A DNA stretch of 64,000 bases, from positions 113,320,654 through 113,384,653 of the forward strand of contig CM068367.1 in assembly GCA_034769895.1 (NCBI GenBank), in the 5' to 3' direction. Below are positions 61,577 to 64,000 of the stretch, in pieces. Every line of letters begins with the position of its first letter. Within the stretch, counting starts at the first letter, position 1. This stretch comes from Magicicada septendecula. Its lineage: Eukaryota; Arthropoda; Insecta; Hemiptera; Cicadidae. The notes under the pieces are model-generated. The model saw only the letters and a list, made by a program, of their open reading frames with translations. It searched no databases and was not told where the DNA came from. A program made the translations under genes and the position numbers.

Positions 61577-63184
61577 TCAACTTTTCAAGTTCAGCATAGT
61601 TCGAAATCTCTCAAACTTTTCTTTACAAAATGACTTTGAAAATATATCAACAATATTATCATCAGAATTTACCTTTACAACATTAATCATATTTTCTTTT
61701 ATATATTCGTGTACATAATGGTAATGAACTTCAATATGTTTAGAATTTTTCGTAAAACTTCCATACTTTGCTAAATATATCGCTCCCGAATTATCTTCAA
61801 AAATATTAATCGGTCTTTCTAAAGTTACATTAAACAATTTTAGCAATTCTTTCACAAATTTCAATTCACTCACAGCTTCCGACAACGCTACATACTCTGC
61901 ATATGTCGAAGCCTTTGTTACACACTATTGTTTTCTCGACTTCCAATAAATTACATTACCAAATAATCGAATTACATAACCAGTTGTGGATTTTCTGTCT
62001 AAATGGTCACCAGCCCAATCGGCATCAACATAACAATCTATAATTTCAGAATTATCATTTCTTTTATAAGTCAATTTTAAATCTTTCGTTAAATACAAGT
62101 ACTTTAATATTCGCAAAGCATATTTAAAGTGTGTTTCATTATAACAATTCTGATATCTACTTAAATAATTTACACTAAAGCTTATTTCAAGCCTTGTAGC
62201 TGAGCTTATATATAATAATGCACCAATTAAATTTCTATATTGAATATTCCTTCGACAAATATCAGACTTTTCAACTTTTAAATTTACCTCCATAGGTGTA
62301 TTATACATTTTACTGTTTTGTAAATTATACTTTCTTACTAATGACTCAATATATTTAGCTTGACTTAATATTATTTCACATTTACGGAACTCATATTCTA
62401 CGGTAATACCAAGATATTTTTTAATTTTTCCAAGATCTTTCATTTTGAATATTTCTGATAAGAGTTTCTTAATATTTTGTATTTTTTCTTTGTTACGTCC
62501 ACAAATTAATAAATCATCCACAAATATTAATAAATAAATAGTATCTTTTCCATTTCCAAAAGTATATAAACAATAATCTAAAATACTTTTCTTAACACCC
62601 AAACTTATTAAAAATTTATCAAGTCATTCATACCAAGCTCTGGGACTTTCCTTTAAACCATACAAAGCTTTTATTAACTTACACACTCTATTTGTGCAAT
62701 CCTCATAACCTTTTGGTTGATGGACATATACCTCAGAACTTACTTTACCATTTAGAAATGCAGTTTCTTCATCCATTTGTTCAATAGTTAGACCCATTTG
62801 ACAACAGTATGATAATAAAATCTTTAAAGTTTGCATTCTCGCAACAGGAGAATAAACATCATCAATTTTATCGGTTTGCTGAAAATCTCTTACAACTAAC
62901 CTGGCCTTATAAGCATTGTCAGACTTTTTTGTATAAATCCATTTTACATCCAATATTTTTTTACCATTTACATTTTCAACTAATTTCCAAGTCTTATTTT
63001 TATTTAACGAATCAATTTCTTTATCCATAGCTTTTGACCAATATTTACTTTCATTGCTTTCAAGCGCCTCCTCAAATGTACTAGGAGTATGTGCTCTACA
63101 ATAATATGCAAAAATATTACTATTATATACATAATAATCTTCATATCTTTTTGGTAAGTTTCTTAAGCGCTCAGATTTTTTAAT
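61577..63184 (-). pseudogene. E11 reverse transcriptase and RNase H, broken
   Basis: Fragments are 62624-63028 (134 residues), 61925-62602 with FVDD, and 61577-61885. Stops are TGA 62624-62626 and TAG 61925-61927. Private KSILDY and RDFQQ in place of the usual KSNLDY and RGFQQ. Confidence 0.92.
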
Positions 63185-64000
63185 TTAATTTTCATTTTCA
63201 TCCCCTAGATTTTCATCTGTACCTTTAAACCTATCATCAAGAGATTCATTATCTGAAGATTCATATACTTCTTCATCAGATTCACATTCATTCAAGCCCA
63301 TACATTTTACATTTTCTTCAACAATATCAACATGTCTAGCCACTATTATTTTTCCATTAATTAGCACTCTATAACCAACTTCACTATAACCGATCAAAAT
63401 TCCCATATCAGCCTTTTTATCCCACTTAGAAAATCTTTTTTGTTCCGGTTTTCTTACAAAAACTTTACTACCATATAAATGTAAATTTGAAACATTCGGT
63501 TTCGTCCCAAAAAATATTTCATAAGGAGTTTTCTTTTCTATAGTATTTGATAACGTACGATTTTTCAAATAAGTAGCAGCACAAACTATTTCAGGCCTAT
63601 ATTTTTTATGGATTTGTGCTTCAGCTAATAAACAACGTGACATATCCATTATCGTTCTGTTAAACCGTTCTGCGGTTCCATTTAATTCATGTACGTAAGC
63701 GGGACAATTATTAATTATAATACCTTTTTCTTTAGCAAAATTATAAATATTACCGTTTAGGTATTCTTTCCCATTATCACATCTCAAAAATTTAATTCTT
63801 TTACCCGTTAAGTTTTCACATTCATTTGCATATTGAACAAGACAATTGAAAACTTCTACTTTAGACTTCATGGTATAAACTTTAGCTATCTTACTGTAAT
63901 CATCAATAAAGGAAATAAAGTATTTTTCCCCGTTTAGACCATCTTTTTTAAAAGGTTCAAACATCAGTATGAACAATTTCTAAAATATCTTTTGCTCTTT
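63185..64000 (-). pseudogene. E11 integrase, cut by window edge
   Basis: Core 63185-63976 has the second Asp and the Glu at 35-residue spacing. The CA loss near 63960 puts HTDV out of frame. A local variant (CAAACATCAG, EPFKKDG) is not seen elsewhere. Confidence 0.9.

Larger units (their letters stand above)
61313..64000 (-). mobile_element. E11: copia-type element, 3' part only (A/C-like mosaic)
   Basis: The right edge cuts this copy in the integrase zinc region. It has the group A integrase CA loss but not the group A RT deletion, and a simple polypurine tract. The 25-residue RT N-terminal part is group C-like (MDKEIDSLNKNK). Confidence 0.93.

Overview
The whole 64 kb window is one tandem array built from a single broken Ty1/copia-type LTR retrotransposon and a 572-base stretch of flanking host DNA. 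There is no unique host gene, tRNA, rRNA or CRISPR in it, and neither edge of the array is reached. It is eukaryotic DNA, AT-rich, and most likely from an insect or other arthropod. That guess rests only on the copia-like element, the tRNA-iMet-like primer site and the base composition, so it is weak.

Layout. All elements are coded on the minus strand, so in plus coordinates each runs short 3' LTR, polypurine tract, RNase H, RT, integrase, protease, Gag, primer site, long 5' LTR. E0 (1-1764) is cut by the left edge. E1 to E10 are complete: 2337-6935, 7508-12124, 14490-19092, 20564-25180, 26652-31250, 31823-36439, 37012-41631, 43100-47701, 49170-53769, 55241-59841. E11 (61313-64000) is cut by the right edge. 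Between elements lie 1, 1, 3, 2, 2, 1, 1, 2, 2, 2 and 2 copies of spacer S (572 or 575 bases). Where there is more than one spacer, they are separated by solo LTRs (eight in all).

What the array records. Nearly every LTR-S junction carries the same 5-base target duplication (ATTTT), so one insertion into S is the ancestor of everything. All copies share the same nonsense codons, the same frameshifts and the same 119-base difference between 5' and 3' LTR. The copies therefore multiplied as DNA (tandem duplication, unequal crossing over, gene conversion) and not by retrotransposition. Solo LTRs begin like the 3' LTR and end like the 5' LTR, which is the expected product of recombination between the two LTRs of one element.

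Copy groups. Group A (E0, E1, E2, E4, E5, E6): 2-base integrase deletion and 1-base RT deletion where covered. Group B (E3 and the 5' half of E7): longest Gag-protease frame but a lost protease catalytic Asp. Group C (E8, E9, E10): a separate 1-base integrase deletion. E7 is an A/B mosaic and E11 mixes A and C-like markers. E8 and E9 are a very recent 6,070-base duplication.

Function. No copy can encode a working polyprotein. The array is best described as a retrotransposon-derived macrosatellite.
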